The position numbers and the translations under genes are program-made. Positions 1 to 8,829 of a stretch of 64,000 nt of DNA are shown here, one piece after another (position 1 is the stretch's first letter; every line of letters starts with the position of its first letter). The notes beneath the pieces were generated by a model, which searched no databases, was not told the DNA's origin, and saw nothing but the letters and a program-made list of their open reading frames with translations. The DNA is from Anaerorhabdus furcosa (GTDB lineage Bacteria > Bacillota_I > Bacilli_A > Erysipelotrichales > Erysipelotrichaceae), in NCBI RefSeq assembly GCF_900167375.1, contig NZ_FUWY01000001.1:558001-622000 (forward strand), written 5' to 3'.

Positions 1-184
1 TCGAAGAGGGATCTTTCAAATTGTCAATTTGCTTTGTATATTCAGTTTGTTCTTGTTGGATTTTCTCAACCATATTTTCAAAAATAGCTAATCTCTCGAT
101 TGCTTCACCATAAAATTTTCCATTTTCTTCATTTAAATTTTCTACTGCATATTTACCATTTATTTTCTTTGTTAAGCGCTCCAT
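1..184 (-). CDS. Hypothetical protein, 5' part only (runs off the window)
   Basis: An open frame on the reverse strand starts at the ATG at 184 and runs without a stop to the window edge, giving about 61 residues beginning MERLTKKING. An AGAGGT ribosome site lies just upstream of the start. The visible part is charged and probably helical or coiled-coil (rich in E, K, Q and N), with no membrane segment. I do not recognise a family. It diverges from the DUF1836 gene at 295. No function can be given from this fragment. Confidence 0.6.
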   Translation of the reverse strand, partial: MERLTKKINGKYAVENLNEENGKFYGEAIERLAIFENMVEKIQQEQTEYTKQIDNLKDPSS

Positions 185-241
185 GGATTACCTCTTTTCT
201 TCATTTACTATACACCTTTTCTATTATTTTCCCAACTGGGT

Positions 242-271
242 TTGACTATAATTCAAGTTGTTTTATATAAT
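242..271 (+). promoter_or_regulatory. Sigma-A type promoter for the DUF1836 gene
   Basis: TTGACT at 242-247 and TATAAT at 266-271 are separated by 18 bp. The gene begins 24 bp further on, with an AGGAGAAC ribosome site near 281. This is a close match to the vegetative consensus. Confidence 0.7.
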
Positions 272-294
272 AGTTAGTAAAGGAGAACAAAACC

Positions 295-819
295 ATGTAC
301 TTAAATGAACAAGAAATCAAAGATTTGCATTTACCTCGTTGGAATGAATTGCCAAGTTTAAACTTATATATGGATCAAGTAGTTGATTATCTTCAACAAG
401 TACTTGGTGTATTGATGATTTCAGGACAAGAAAGTTTTATTACAAAAACAATGATAAATAATTATGTTAATCAAGGAATTATTCATGCACCTGAAAATAA
501 AAGATATTCAAATAAACATTTAGCTTATCTCGTTGTTGTTTGTATTATGAAACAAGTCTTCAGTCTTCAAGAGATTTCATCTTTATTTAAATATCAAATT
601 TCAATGTATCCAGATGAGCAAGCTTATAATTATTTCATTACCGAGTTTGAATCATGTTTTAAAAACTTATGTTTAAGACAACCTATTAAACATACACCAA
701 GTCTTGATGAAGGAAGAGATGCGGTTTATATTATTCGCAATTTAGTTATGAGTATTTGCACAAAATTAAGTGTTCAAAATGATTTGCAAAATCCTGAACT
801 TAGACAAAAAAAGAGTTAA
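295..819 (+). CDS. DUF1836 domain-containing protein (MerR-like helix-turn-helix)
   Basis: This 174-residue protein matches the DUF1836 family as I know it (B. subtilis YkrK type). These are small cytoplasmic proteins with a MerR-like winged-helix fold and no known ligand. The N-terminal part (about residues 10-90) carries the family pattern: LPRWNELP, then a segment with TKTMINNYV and KRYSNKHLAYL resembling a MerR recognition region. The rest is helical. The start is supported by a good ribosome site and a consensus promoter. It is a single-gene unit ending at a two-sided terminator. A regulatory role is inferred from the fold, and the target is unknown. Confidence 0.7.
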   Translation: MYLNEQEIKDLHLPRWNELPSLNLYMDQVVDYLQQVLGVLMISGQESFITKTMINNYVNQGIIHAPENKRYSNKHLAYLVVVCIMKQVFSLQEISSLFKYQISMYPDEQAYNYFITEFESCFKNLCLRQPIKHTPSLDEGRDAVYIIRNLVMSICTKLSVQNDLQNPELRQKKS

Positions 820-826
820 TGATGAA

Positions 827-892
827 AAAGCTGTATTGACTTAGAATGTAATTATCATTTTGATAACGATTCTACTTTATACAGTTTTTTTT
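827..892. terminator. Bidirectional terminator between convergent genes
   Basis: Arms at 827-836 and 879-888 pair over 10 bp (one G-U pair), enclosing a second inner stem TAGAAT/ATTCTA. A run of eight T follows on the plus strand and AAAAA precedes on the other side. It sits between the stops of the DUF1836 gene and the surface-protein gene. Confidence 0.7.
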
Positions 893-897
893 ATGAG

Positions 898-3800
898 TTA
901 CTTTAAATTATGACTTGTTTCTTTTATTGCTTCTTTATTTATTTTTTCATCCTCGTACCATCTTCTTCCTAAATAGAAAATTACAATATTAAATAGCATG
1001 AATACAATCATGATGAGTGTGTACTTATCAACATATACCATTGGTAAGAATATATTTTCAGTAAGTACAAATAGAATACATGCAAATAATGTAATAAGTA
1101 TGCCCAGAACTTTATAGATGCGTTTTCTATACCATTCTTTTCTTTCCTCTAATTGCTCTCCGTTTTCATCAACTTCATCCACATCTTTCTTCTTTGAGAA
1201 GATTAAAAGTAGTGTGAACAAAAGTCCAATCAGTGTTACTATTAAATTAACTAATGCCCAACTGCGCCCATTACCAAGAATACCCATTGTCGGCATACCA
1301 TTTTCACCAATAATCATTAAGTTATTATTACCACCACTTGTAGGTGGGTTTTGTGGTTTAACAATAACCGCTACTTCATCTTTAGTTTCAGGTGATGCCA
1401 CAACCTCTAAAGATGGTGTTTTCTCTACTGGTGGATTTTTAGGATTTGTTGTTGCATTAGGTGTTGGTGTCTTTGTTGGAATTGGTGTTGCCGTTGGATT
1501 GGGTGTTGGATCATCTGGTTGTGTTGTCGGTGTTGGTACTATTGTTGAATTTTTTATATAAAACAATTTGATAACTTTATTGTTATTAATTAAGTCACCT
1601 GCTTTTAATGCTGGTTCCATATTTGAATAGGAATATCCCGTAAATTTCTTTGGTAAAATAGAATCACTTGTAATTAACAATTGATCTTGATCATTGATCC
1701 AAACATTAATTTCAACTACATCCGTTGAACTCGCTACTGAGTTTCCTTCTAACCAATGCTCTACGACATATTTAATTGGTTTTGTTATTGCATCATCTTT
1801 AACATACTTTGCAATTAAACTAGTTCCTGATGTAATTTCATCTCCTAAATTAACTGGGTTAACTCCATCATAAAATCCTTCTAGTTTATATCCGATTTTC
1901 GCTTTGTCTTCAAGCCTTCCAATTGAAATCACTTGTTGATTAATCCAAGCATTATTGGTATAAATTTCTTCTAAATTAGAATCTATATTTCCTTCATAGG
2001 AATATTCAACTTTATAATTCACTTCTACTAAGATTTTTTTGTAGGCTATCGTAATTTCTGTTCCATTGATTACGATATCATTAGCGTGAATCTCATTTCC
2101 AAGGATATCCTGAATTGTATTAATTTCATATCCGTCATAATCAGCTGTCGTTAATGAATTAAGTGAATTGGTTGATACTTCTAAACTTTTATCTAATGTC
2201 CCTTGCCATATTTCTTTTTCATAAATTTTTGATTCTATATGATTTTCAGTTACATGATGGACTGTATATTGAATCGTCTCCATATTTCGATCATAGTAAA
2301 GTCTTAAAGTATTATCTCCACTATCCATTTGAATGGAGTTGATTGCATCTTGATGATTTGGAGTATATGTATAGAATTGAAAATTCTTTACATGATTACT
2401 TGCCAATACCTCTGCACCAGCAATGTAAGGTACATCAACATTTTCTGTTGGTTCTTGTAAAGTATATGTTCCATCTTCATTTTGTAAATAATATTCTACA
2501 ATATAATCAAATGTAAGTGGTGCTAATCTCTCTTTATATCCATAATATAAACTATATTGTTTATTACTTGCATCAACTGAATAAATTGTTGCCATACTTG
2601 CCCCTATGGCATTTGGAACATACTCATAATATTTACCCCAAACTTCAATTGTTTGTGGAGGTATTACTGAGTAACTATTAAAACTCAAATCAGGGCTATT
2701 GTTTTCAAGATAGTATTTATTTTGCAGTGTCACTCTCTTTGAAAATTCTGTAATTATTTTATTTGATTGATCAATAAGTTTTCCTGAATCATTTACTAAA
2801 TAGAAATTCATATGAATCGATCCAGTATTACCTATATTCAACGTTGGATTTTCATAATCTCTTGTTTGACTATCATTGTTATAATCCGTGTATGTTAATG
2901 ACGCAGATTTATTTGTTTCAAATAATCCACTTTCTTTAAAATCATCTTTAACTTTAATATAAATTGATAGTGTTTCTTTCTCTTCTGAAATATTCCCCAC
3001 ATTCCAAACTACTTCGTGGGTAGTAAGATTATACGATGCATCTCCTGTAGAAGTGCTCAAACGAGGCTCTCCCCCAGCATCAACCATCACTTCAAATACT
3101 TCATCATTTATAATGTCTCGAATAACCGCATCGGTACCAGCTATACGAATTTCATTTGCGATTTTTGTATATACCGCAGATAAATCATTTTTATTTGCTA
3201 CATTTATTGCAAAGCTTGGTTCAGAAGCTAGAGACACTAAATTATCATTAAATGCTTTCTCACCAACCTCAAGTCCAATGGAATAGACTGTTGCAACACT
3301 TTTAAGTTGGTTTGATCTTGATTCAATTAGTCCTACATCTTTATTAGGTACACCATCACTCAAAAATATCGCATAGACAAGCCTATTTTTTTCTGACTCT
3401 GGTCTTGATTGGATTAATTTATAAGCATACTCCATACCAGCTGCATAGTTCGTTTCTCCTTCAAACCTAATCCTGCTCCATATTACATTGGTGTAAAAAT
3501 CTACGGTTTCATAATAATCTTTCGTTCCTTGCAAGAAATTGGATATTTCAATTTTTTGTTCTGGTCCATATCCACCAAAGTTATCTGCTAAATAACCTGC
3601 CTGACTATCAAAATCAACTACCCCTATCCGAATATTGGATTCAGGTGTAATTACAATGTCTGCTAAATCTTTAACTGCTTCTTTTAATGCATCAACCCGA
3701 TATGTATCGGCTGCTGCCATACTTCCAGATGTATCCAAAATAAGTACAACATCTGAAGGGGCTTGAATTGAATTACCAAAGACAGAAAAATCAATTCTAG

Positions 3801-4323
3801 CTTCTCCTTTACTCTCATCTACCCAATAAGCTTCTTTCGTACTAAAAACAGCTCCTGGATCTGCATTGGATGCATGGATACTTACTAAATTATCTACCAT
3901 TTCTTCTTCAAATTCTTCTAAATCAGTTGCTTCTTCTGTTGGAATTATATATAAATACTTAAAAATAACTGCATTTCCAGTTTCTTTTATTTCTATTTCT
4001 TCTTGATCTTTTTCAATCAATTGGTACCCTTCTTTAAGTTGAACATAGTCATTCGTATTAATCATCTCACCAATAGGTAGATCATCGATAACAACTTCTT
4101 CTTCCTCTTGGGTATCACCATCAATATAAATATGAATCACTTTCAGAGATGCTGTTGATTCTTGTTTTACATCTTCCTCTGGTGTTTTTTCTTCTTCAAG
4201 CATATCTACGATTGTATCTTCAGTTTGATTTATTGTCCTAGCAAAAACAGAAAAGCTATTTACAGGAAGTAATGCTGCCATTAAAGCTAATGACAAGAAA
4301 ATTTTTAATATTTTATTACGCAT
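898..4323 (-). CDS. Large von Willebrand A-domain surface protein with membrane-spanning C-terminus
   Basis: This predicted exported protein has about 1141 residues. I choose the ATG at 4323, with GGAG 8 bp upstream; the in-frame GTG at 4332 sits on the ribosome site. A signal peptide (about residues 1-30, ending near VFA) is followed by a vWA domain whose MIDAS motif DTSGSM lies near residue 200. Later come several MucBP-like modules (repeated pattern of VEYYLQNEDG, VEHWLEGNS and similar). Near the C-terminus is a Pro/Thr-rich linker of the PTPT/PNPTATP kind. The end holds three hydrophobic helices with basic flanks, not an LPxTG sorting signal. vWA and MucBP modules usually mediate adhesion, so a cell-surface adhesin anchored by membrane helices is the likely role. 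It is a single-gene unit. Confidence 0.75.
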   Translation of the reverse strand: MRNKILKIFLSLALMAALLPVNSFSVFARTINQTEDTIVDMLEEEKTPEEDVKQESTASLKVIHIYIDGDTQEEEEVVIDDLPIGEMINTNDYVQLKEGYQLIEKDQEEIEIKETGNAVIFKYLYIIPTEEATDLEEFEEEMVDNLVSIHASNADPGAVFSTKEAYWVDESKGEARIDFSVFGNSIQAPSDVVLILDTSGSMAAADTYRVDALKEAVKDLADIVITPESNIRIGVVDFDSQAGYLADNFGGYGPEQKIEISNFLQGTKDYYETVDFYTNVIWSRIRFEGETNYAAGMEYAYKLIQSRPESEKNRLVYAIFLSDGVPNKDVGLIESRSNQLKSVATVYSIGLEVGEKAFNDNLVSLASEPSFAINVANKNDLSAVYTKIANEIRIAGTDAVIRDIINDEVFEVMVDAGGEPRLSTSTGDASYNLTTHEVVWNVGNISEEKETLSIYIKVKDDFKESGLFETNKSASLTYTDYNNDSQTRDYENPTLNIGNTGSIHMNFYLVNDSGKLIDQSNKIITEFSKRVTLQNKYYLENNSPDLSFNSYSVIPPQTIEVWGKYYEYVPNAIGASMATIYSVDASNKQYSLYYGYKERLAPLTFDYIVEYYLQNEDGTYTLQEPTENVDVPYIAGAEVLASNHVKNFQFYTYTPNHQDAINSIQMDSGDNTLRLYYDRNMETIQYTVHHVTENHIESKIYEKEIWQGTLDKSLEVSTNSLNSLTTADYDGYEINTIQDILGNEIHANDIVINGTEITIAYKKILVEVNYKVEYSYEGNIDSNLEEIYTNNAWINQQVISIGRLEDKAKIGYKLEGFYDGVNPVNLGDEITSGTSLIAKYVKDDAITKPIKYVVEHWLEGNSVASSTDVVEINVWINDQDQLLITSDSILPKKFTGYSYSNMEPALKAGDLINNNKVIKLFYIKNSTIVPTPTTQPDDPTPNPTATPIPTKTPTPNATTNPKNPPVEKTPSLEVVASPETKDEVAVIVKPQNPPTSGGNNNLMIIGENGMPTMGILGNGRSWALVNLIVTLIGLLFTLLLIFSKKKDVDEVDENGEQLEERKEWYRKRIYKVLGILITLFACILFVLTENIFLPMVYVDKYTLIMIVFMLFNIVIFYLGRRWYEDEKINKEAIKETSHNLK

Positions 4324-4451
4324 TTGGCTCACTCCAGTCTTGGTCTATTGACTCTATATTTTCCCAGTAGGGATTATACATGATGATATCTCTAACATCT
4401 TCTAATATGACTAGAATAAGACAGAAAATGTGCCAACATTTGAAAAATAAT

Positions 4452-4482
4452 CGAAAAAAACTAGATTTTTAGTCTAGTTTTG
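4452..4482 (-). terminator. Terminator at the end of the fatty-acid operon
   Basis: A 9-bp perfect stem (AAAACTAGA at 4457-4465 with TCTAGTTTT at 4473-4481) is followed on the reverse strand by a T run. It lies just after the plsC stop. Confidence 0.75.
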
Positions 4483-4493
4483 ATTAAATATCC

Positions 4494-5189
4494 TTATATT
4501 TCTACACCACTTTGTATAATTACTTTCTTTATAGTTTCATCAATATTATCATGCAAAAATGTTGCAAGTTCTGTTAAACTTTTGTCTTTATAGTCATCAT
4601 AACAAATTGCTTCTCCAATCGTTATGCGATAGGGTGTTTTATTTTTGATGTTTTTGAAGTCGCCATAAACATTGTGCAGAGTAATCGGTACTATATTTGC
4701 TTTTGCAAGATATGCAGGTTTCAATGATGCTTCATGAAAATTATTTACAACGCTAGATTTTGAACGAGTTCCCTCTGGGAATACTAAAACCGAGTTACCT
4801 GCTTTCATCCAACGGGTTGCTTCTCTTAACATCTTGATGGCACTTGCTTGATCATCTCGATCAAAATAAATTAAATCTAATATTTCAGCCCAAGTACTTA
4901 TCACTGGAATTTTTTTATTTTCTTTCTTTGATATAAATGTTGTTGGTTTATTCAATGCTGCAACAATGACCAGTGGATCAATTGTCCCTTGATGATTTGA
5001 CACAAAAAGAGTTGGACCTTCTGGTAATTCAATATCATTTACTTCAACAGGAGTTTTTACAATCTTCAAAAACTTTAAACAAGCTTGTCGTGCTTCAAAA
5101 TAACGTACATCAAATGATGCATTTTTGACATTTTTAGCTTTAGGATAACTGCATAAAACATAAATAGCACCTAATATTAATCTAAACAT
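4494..5189 (-). CDS. plsC: 1-acyl-sn-glycerol-3-phosphate acyltransferase
   Basis: The protein acylates lysophosphatidic acid to phosphatidic acid at the membrane. It has the acyltransferase motifs NHQGTID (NHx4D catalytic pair) and FPEGTRS (glycerol-phosphate binding), and a hydrophobic N-terminus (FRLILGAIYVL). The frame opens at 5228. I prefer the ATG at 5189 (about 231 residues), which overlaps the acpS stop by 8 bp and removes a Trp-rich stretch (QWQWWW) that is really acpS sequence read in another frame. It is the last gene of the fatty-acid operon, linking acyl-ACP supply to phospholipid synthesis. Confidence 0.85.
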   Translation of the reverse strand: MFRLILGAIYVLCSYPKAKNVKNASFDVRYFEARQACLKFLKIVKTPVEVNDIELPEGPTLFVSNHQGTIDPLVIVAALNKPTTFISKKENKKIPVISTWAEILDLIYFDRDDQASAIKMLREATRWMKAGNSVLVFPEGTRSKSSVVNNFHEASLKPAYLAKANIVPITLHNVYGDFKNIKNKTPYRITIGEAICYDDYKDKSLTELATFLHDNIDETIKKVIIQSGVEI

Positions 5190-5499
5190 CTTCAGCCACC
5201 ACCATTGCCATTGCATATTCACCATCATGACTAATTGATAAATTAATTTTATAATAATCCATTAAACAGATTGGTTTTCCTTCACTTGTTGTTTGAATTT
5301 CGATAACTTTCATCGTTTGTATTACTGTTGCTTTAATAATCGCTTCTTTTGCTGCAAATCGACCTGCTAGCCATTCTTTTTGTCTTGTTTTTGAAAGATT
5401 TTGAAATTCATTGTACTCATTCTCTGTTAAGATTTTTTGTGCAATCTTTTCATCAATTCTTTCTATTTTACATAAATCGCATCCAATACCAACTATCAT
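5182..5499 (-). CDS. acpS: Holo-[acyl-carrier-protein] synthase
   Basis: AcpS transfers 4'-phosphopantetheine from CoA to the serine of acyl carrier protein. The 105-residue length, the start MIVGIGCDLCKIERI with metal-binding Asp8, and the RFAAKEAIIKA motif with Glu52 are diagnostic of the family, as is the C-terminal SISHDGEYAMAMVV segment. It is 9 bp downstream of fabZ and overlaps plsC by 8 bp, so the three are probably translated from one message. Its substrate AcpP is encoded at the head of the same operon. Confidence 0.95.
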   Translation of the reverse strand: MIVGIGCDLCKIERIDEKIAQKILTENEYNEFQNLSKTRQKEWLAGRFAAKEAIIKATVIQTMKVIEIQTTSEGKPICLMDYYKINLSISHDGEYAMAMVVAEDV

Positions 5500-5508
5500 T
5501 TTTTACCT

Positions 5509-5940
5509 CTATTTAGAATTGTCAATCGCAAACATTAATTCAGCTTCACAAGCTAATTCACCATCAACAAGTGCTTTTGCATTTGCAAAACCGATTCCCA
5601 TTCGTACTTTTACTAATTCTACTTCTAATGTCAAAACATCACCAGGTACAACTTGGCGTTTAAATCTAGCTTTGTTTATGCCCGCAAATAACGCAATCTT
5701 TCCTTTATTTTCTGGTATTGAAAGCAAAAGAACTGCTCCTGTTTGAGCTAGCGATTCTAAAATTAGAACCCCTGGCATCACTTGCTTTTCTGGAAAGTGA
5801 CCCACAAAATGCATTTCATTCGCACTTACACATTTTTTGCCAGTTATTTTTTCTCCTTCAATAGCTTCAATTGTATCCACTAATAAAAATGGATAACGAT
5901 GAGGAATAATTTTTTTTATATCATCACTACTATAAATCAT
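5509..5940 (-). CDS. fabZ: 3-hydroxyacyl-ACP dehydratase FabZ
   Basis: FabZ removes water from 3-hydroxyacyl-ACP in the elongation cycle. The 143-residue hot-dog protein has [12 protein letters not shown], the catalytic His48 in [12 protein letters not shown] and Glu62 in LESLAQ. One bp separates it from fabF. No fabA, fabM or fabN homologue is visible in the operon, so how unsaturated fatty acids are made cannot be read from this window. Confidence 0.95.
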   Translation of the reverse strand: MIYSSDDIKKIIPHRYPFLLVDTIEAIEGEKITGKKCVSANEMHFVGHFPEKQVMPGVLILESLAQTGAVLLLSIPENKGKIALFAGINKARFKRQVVPGDVLTLEVELVKVRMGIGFANAKALVDGELACEAELMFAIDNSK

Positions 5941-5941
5941 A

Positions 5942-7168
5942 TTAATCCTCCCACTTTTTGAACACTACTGAAGCATTGTGTCCACCAAACCCAAATGAGT
6001 TAGACATTGCATAATTTAACTCAGCTTGAATACCTTTGTTTAAAACTAAATTCACATTGCATTCCTCATCAATATTTTGATGATTAATTGTTGGTGGAAC
6101 AAATTGGTTTGCTAATGCTAATACACTAATGATTCCTTCAATTGCACCACTTGCACCAAGCAAATGTCCAGTCATTGATTTTGTTGAAGATACATAAGGT
6201 TTATGCTCACCAAAACAATGATTCATGGCTTTGCTTTCAGTTTTATCATTTAGATTTGTTGATGTCCCATGTGCATTGACATAGTTTATATCACTTGGAT
6301 TAATCTTTGCATCCTCTATTGCCTTGCGCATTGCTTTGGTTGCAAATTCTCCTTGCTCTGCGGGTGCAGTAATATGATTTGCATCACATGTGTTTCCATA
6401 CCCTACAACTTCACCAAGTATTTTAGCACCACGTTTTTGTGCACTCTCAAGTTCTTCTAACACTAAGATTCCTGCACCCTCTCCCATGACAAATCCATTT
6501 CTTTCTTTATCAAAAGGAATACTTGCACGATTAGGGTCAGTACTTTCACACAATGCTCGCATTGCCATAAATCCACCAATTCCTACAGGAGTAATACTTG
6601 CTTCACATCCACCTGCAACAACCACATCTTCATATCCATCACGAATGCGTTGATATGCCAAACCAATTGAATCTGTTGCTGATGAACATGCTGTTACGAT
6701 GCATTGAACATTACCATGTATTTGATGATCAATTGCTATTTCACCTGCAGCCAAGTTAATCAATGACATCGGTATGAAATAAGGAGAGATACGTGTTGGT
6801 CCACGACTTTCCAAAGTTTTTGTTGCGTTTTCAATTGATGATAACCCACCAATTCCTGAACCTAAAATAATACCAATACGATCTTTATCTAGTTCATCAA
6901 TTTTTGCTTCACCAATTGCTTGCTTTGCAGCTATTCTTGCAAATTGTGTAAATCGATCATTAAACTTAAGTTCTCTAGCTGTAAAGTATTGATCCATATT
7001 TAAGTCCTTTACTTCAGCTGCAAGCTTTACTCGATAATCTGTTGTATCAAATGCTGTTATTGGACCAATTCCACACTTGCCATCCATGATTGCTTGCTTT
7101 ACTTCTTCAACTGTATTTCCAATCGGTGATACAACACCCATTCCTGTAATAACAACTCTACGTTTCAT
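5942..7168 (-). CDS. fabF: 3-oxoacyl-ACP synthase II
   Basis: FabF condenses malonyl-ACP with the growing acyl-ACP. The 408-residue thiolase-fold protein shows the complete Cys-His-His triad: Cys161 in [11 protein letters not shown], His300 in NAHGTSTN and His335 in [12 protein letters not shown]. It lies between fabG (adjacent, no gap) and fabZ. Length and motifs are normal for the family. Confidence 0.96.
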   Translation of the reverse strand: MKRRVVITGMGVVSPIGNTVEEVKQAIMDGKCGIGPITAFDTTDYRVKLAAEVKDLNMDQYFTARELKFNDRFTQFARIAAKQAIGEAKIDELDKDRIGIILGSGIGGLSSIENATKTLESRGPTRISPYFIPMSLINLAAGEIAIDHQIHGNVQCIVTACSSATDSIGLAYQRIRDGYEDVVVAGGCEASITPVGIGGFMAMRALCESTDPNRASIPFDKERNGFVMGEGAGILVLEELESAQKRGAKILGEVVGYGNTCDANHITAPAEQGEFATKAMRKAIEDAKINPSDINYVNAHGTSTNLNDKTESKAMNHCFGEHKPYVSSTKSMTGHLLGASGAIEGIISVLALANQFVPPTINHQNIDEECNVNLVLNKGIQAELNYAMSNSFGFGGHNASVVFKKWED

Positions 7169-7897
7169 TTACATCACCATCCCGCCATCGATTACAATTA
7201 CTTGTCCTGTAATATAATCTGCATCTTTACTTGCTAGAAACTTTGCGACACCTGCAACTTCTTCTGCATGTCCAAATCGTTTCAAAGGAATAACATCCAT
7301 CATTTTATTTTTAAGATTTTCATTTAATACTTGTGTCATTTCTGTTTCAATAAACCCCGGAGCTATAGCATTCACTTGGATATTACGCGAACCTAATTCT
7401 TTAGCACTTGCTTTTGTCATTGCAATGATAGCACCTTTACTAGCTGCATAATTTACTTGACCAATATTTCCAATCAATCCAATAACACTAGCAATGTTGA
7501 TAATCTTACCTTCTCTTTGTTTCATCATGATACGACTTACTGTTTGTATACAATTGAAACAACCTTTTGTGTTGATTGCCATGACTTTATCAAAATCTTC
7601 ATCACTCATTTTTAGCATTAAATTATCGCGAGTAACTCCTGCATTATTTACTAACACATCGATTCTTCCGTATTTCTCAACTAATGATTTCATCATTTCT
7701 TTTACTGCTTCATGATCTTGAACATCACATTTATAAATAGAATGATTACCAGTAGGTAATGTATTCAATACTTGGAGTGCTTGTTCTTCTCTACTTGCAA
7801 AATTAATTATTACATCATGATCTGCGGCTAAGCATTTCGCAATTGCTGCACCAATACCACGACTTGCCCCTGTTACTAAAGCAACTTTTCTTGTCAT
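7169..7897 (-). CDS. fabG: 3-oxoacyl-ACP reductase
   Basis: FabG is an NADPH-dependent short-chain dehydrogenase that reduces 3-ketoacyl-ACP. The 242-residue protein has the Rossmann motif TGASRGIG (9-16), the NNAG motif near 84-87 and the catalytic Ser137, Tyr150 and Lys154 (YAASK). It overlaps fabD by 4 bp (ATGA type), suggesting coupled translation. Confidence 0.95.
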   Translation of the reverse strand: MTRKVALVTGASRGIGAAIAKCLAADHDVIINFASREEQALQVLNTLPTGNHSIYKCDVQDHEAVKEMMKSLVEKYGRIDVLVNNAGVTRDNLMLKMSDEDFDKVMAINTKGCFNCIQTVSRIMMKQREGKIINIASVIGLIGNIGQVNYAASKGAIIAMTKASAKELGSRNIQVNAIAPGFIETEMTQVLNENLKNKMMDVIPLKRFGHAEEVAGVAKFLASKDADYITGQVIVIDGGMVM

Positions 7898-8829
7898 ACT
7901 TGACCTCCTTGAATCATCTCTTTTGTTTTTTCAAAACTCTTCACATCATCCACATTGCAAATTGTTACTATCTTTTCATTTGCTTGTGCAATCTTCTTAA
8001 TGAAACTTGAGCATGTTGTTTTAGGACCAATTTCTATAAATGTATCGAATCCATCTTCCATCATTTTCTCAATTCCTTTTTGAAATCTTACTGGTGATAC
8101 AAGTTGTTCTGTTAAACTATCTACAATATTGTCAGTAACCTCACCAGTTAGATTTGTATAAACTGGTAGTTGTGGTTTATTCCACTTTACTTCATTGAGT
8201 GCTTTTCTCAATTCATCTTTTGCTAAGTTTAAAAGAGTACTATGGAATGCTCCACTAACTTGTAGACGAATTGCACGTCTTGCACCTAAATCAATACAAT
8301 TTTGAATTGCTTTTTCAAGTGCTGCTTCTTCACCAGTAATTACAATTTGATCTGGTGCATTGTAATTCGCAACACTTACAATGCCCACATCACTTGCATC
8401 AAGACAAGCTTGCTCAATCTTATCCGCACTTAGTGATAGAATTGCAGCCATACCACTTGTTGTCTTTTCAATTGTTTCTTGCATTAATGCACCTCTTTTT
8501 TTAGTTAGTGCAATACCCTCTTCAATTGAATATGCTCCAGCGCATCCATATGCACTGTATTCACCCAAACTTAATCCAATACAACCTTCGGGATGTATTC
8601 CTTCATTTTTAAGCATATTTACTGCAGCCATAGAAATACTATAAATAGCCCATTGTGCATCTCTTGTTGTATTTAATCTTTCACTATTTTCAAAACAAAC
8701 ATGTACTAAGTCATTATTCTTATTGCATACGTCAAATACTTCTTTAAAACTATTAGAATTCTCTAAACAATCTTTACCCATTCCTAGGTATTGTGATCCT
8801 TGCCCTGCAAATACAAATGCTATTTTCAT
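7894..8829 (-). CDS. fabD: Malonyl-CoA:ACP transacylase
   Basis: FabD loads malonate onto ACP. The 311-residue protein has the GQGSQ motif (9-13), the nucleophile Ser87 in GLSLGE and His196 in GAFHST. The usual GHSxGE has Leu in place of the first His here, a variant that I recall in other anaerobic Bacillota. It overlaps the upstream flavoprotein gene and fabG by 4 bp each. Confidence 0.94.
   Translation of the reverse strand: MKIAFVFAGQGSQYLGMGKDCLENSNSFKEVFDVCNKNNDLVHVCFENSERLNTTRDAQWAIYSISMAAVNMLKNEGIHPEGCIGLSLGEYSAYGCAGAYSIEEGIALTKKRGALMQETIEKTTSGMAAILSLSADKIEQACLDASDVGIVSVANYNAPDQIVITGEEAALEKAIQNCIDLGARRAIRLQVSGAFHSTLLNLAKDELRKALNEVKWNKPQLPVYTNLTGEVTDNIVDSLTEQLVSPVRFQKGIEKMMEDGFDTFIEIGPKTTCSSFIKKIAQANEKIVTICNVDDVKSFEKTKEMIQGGQV

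Noticed and set aside
1118-1561. Plus-strand open frame rich in Gly, Val and Ser
   Set aside because: It is antisense to the Pro/Thr-rich stalk and C-terminal helices of the vWA protein; the low-complexity repeats keep the opposite frame open.
5190-5228. PlsC start with a Trp-rich leader
   Set aside because: This stretch is acpS coding sequence in another frame and would not be expected in PlsC.
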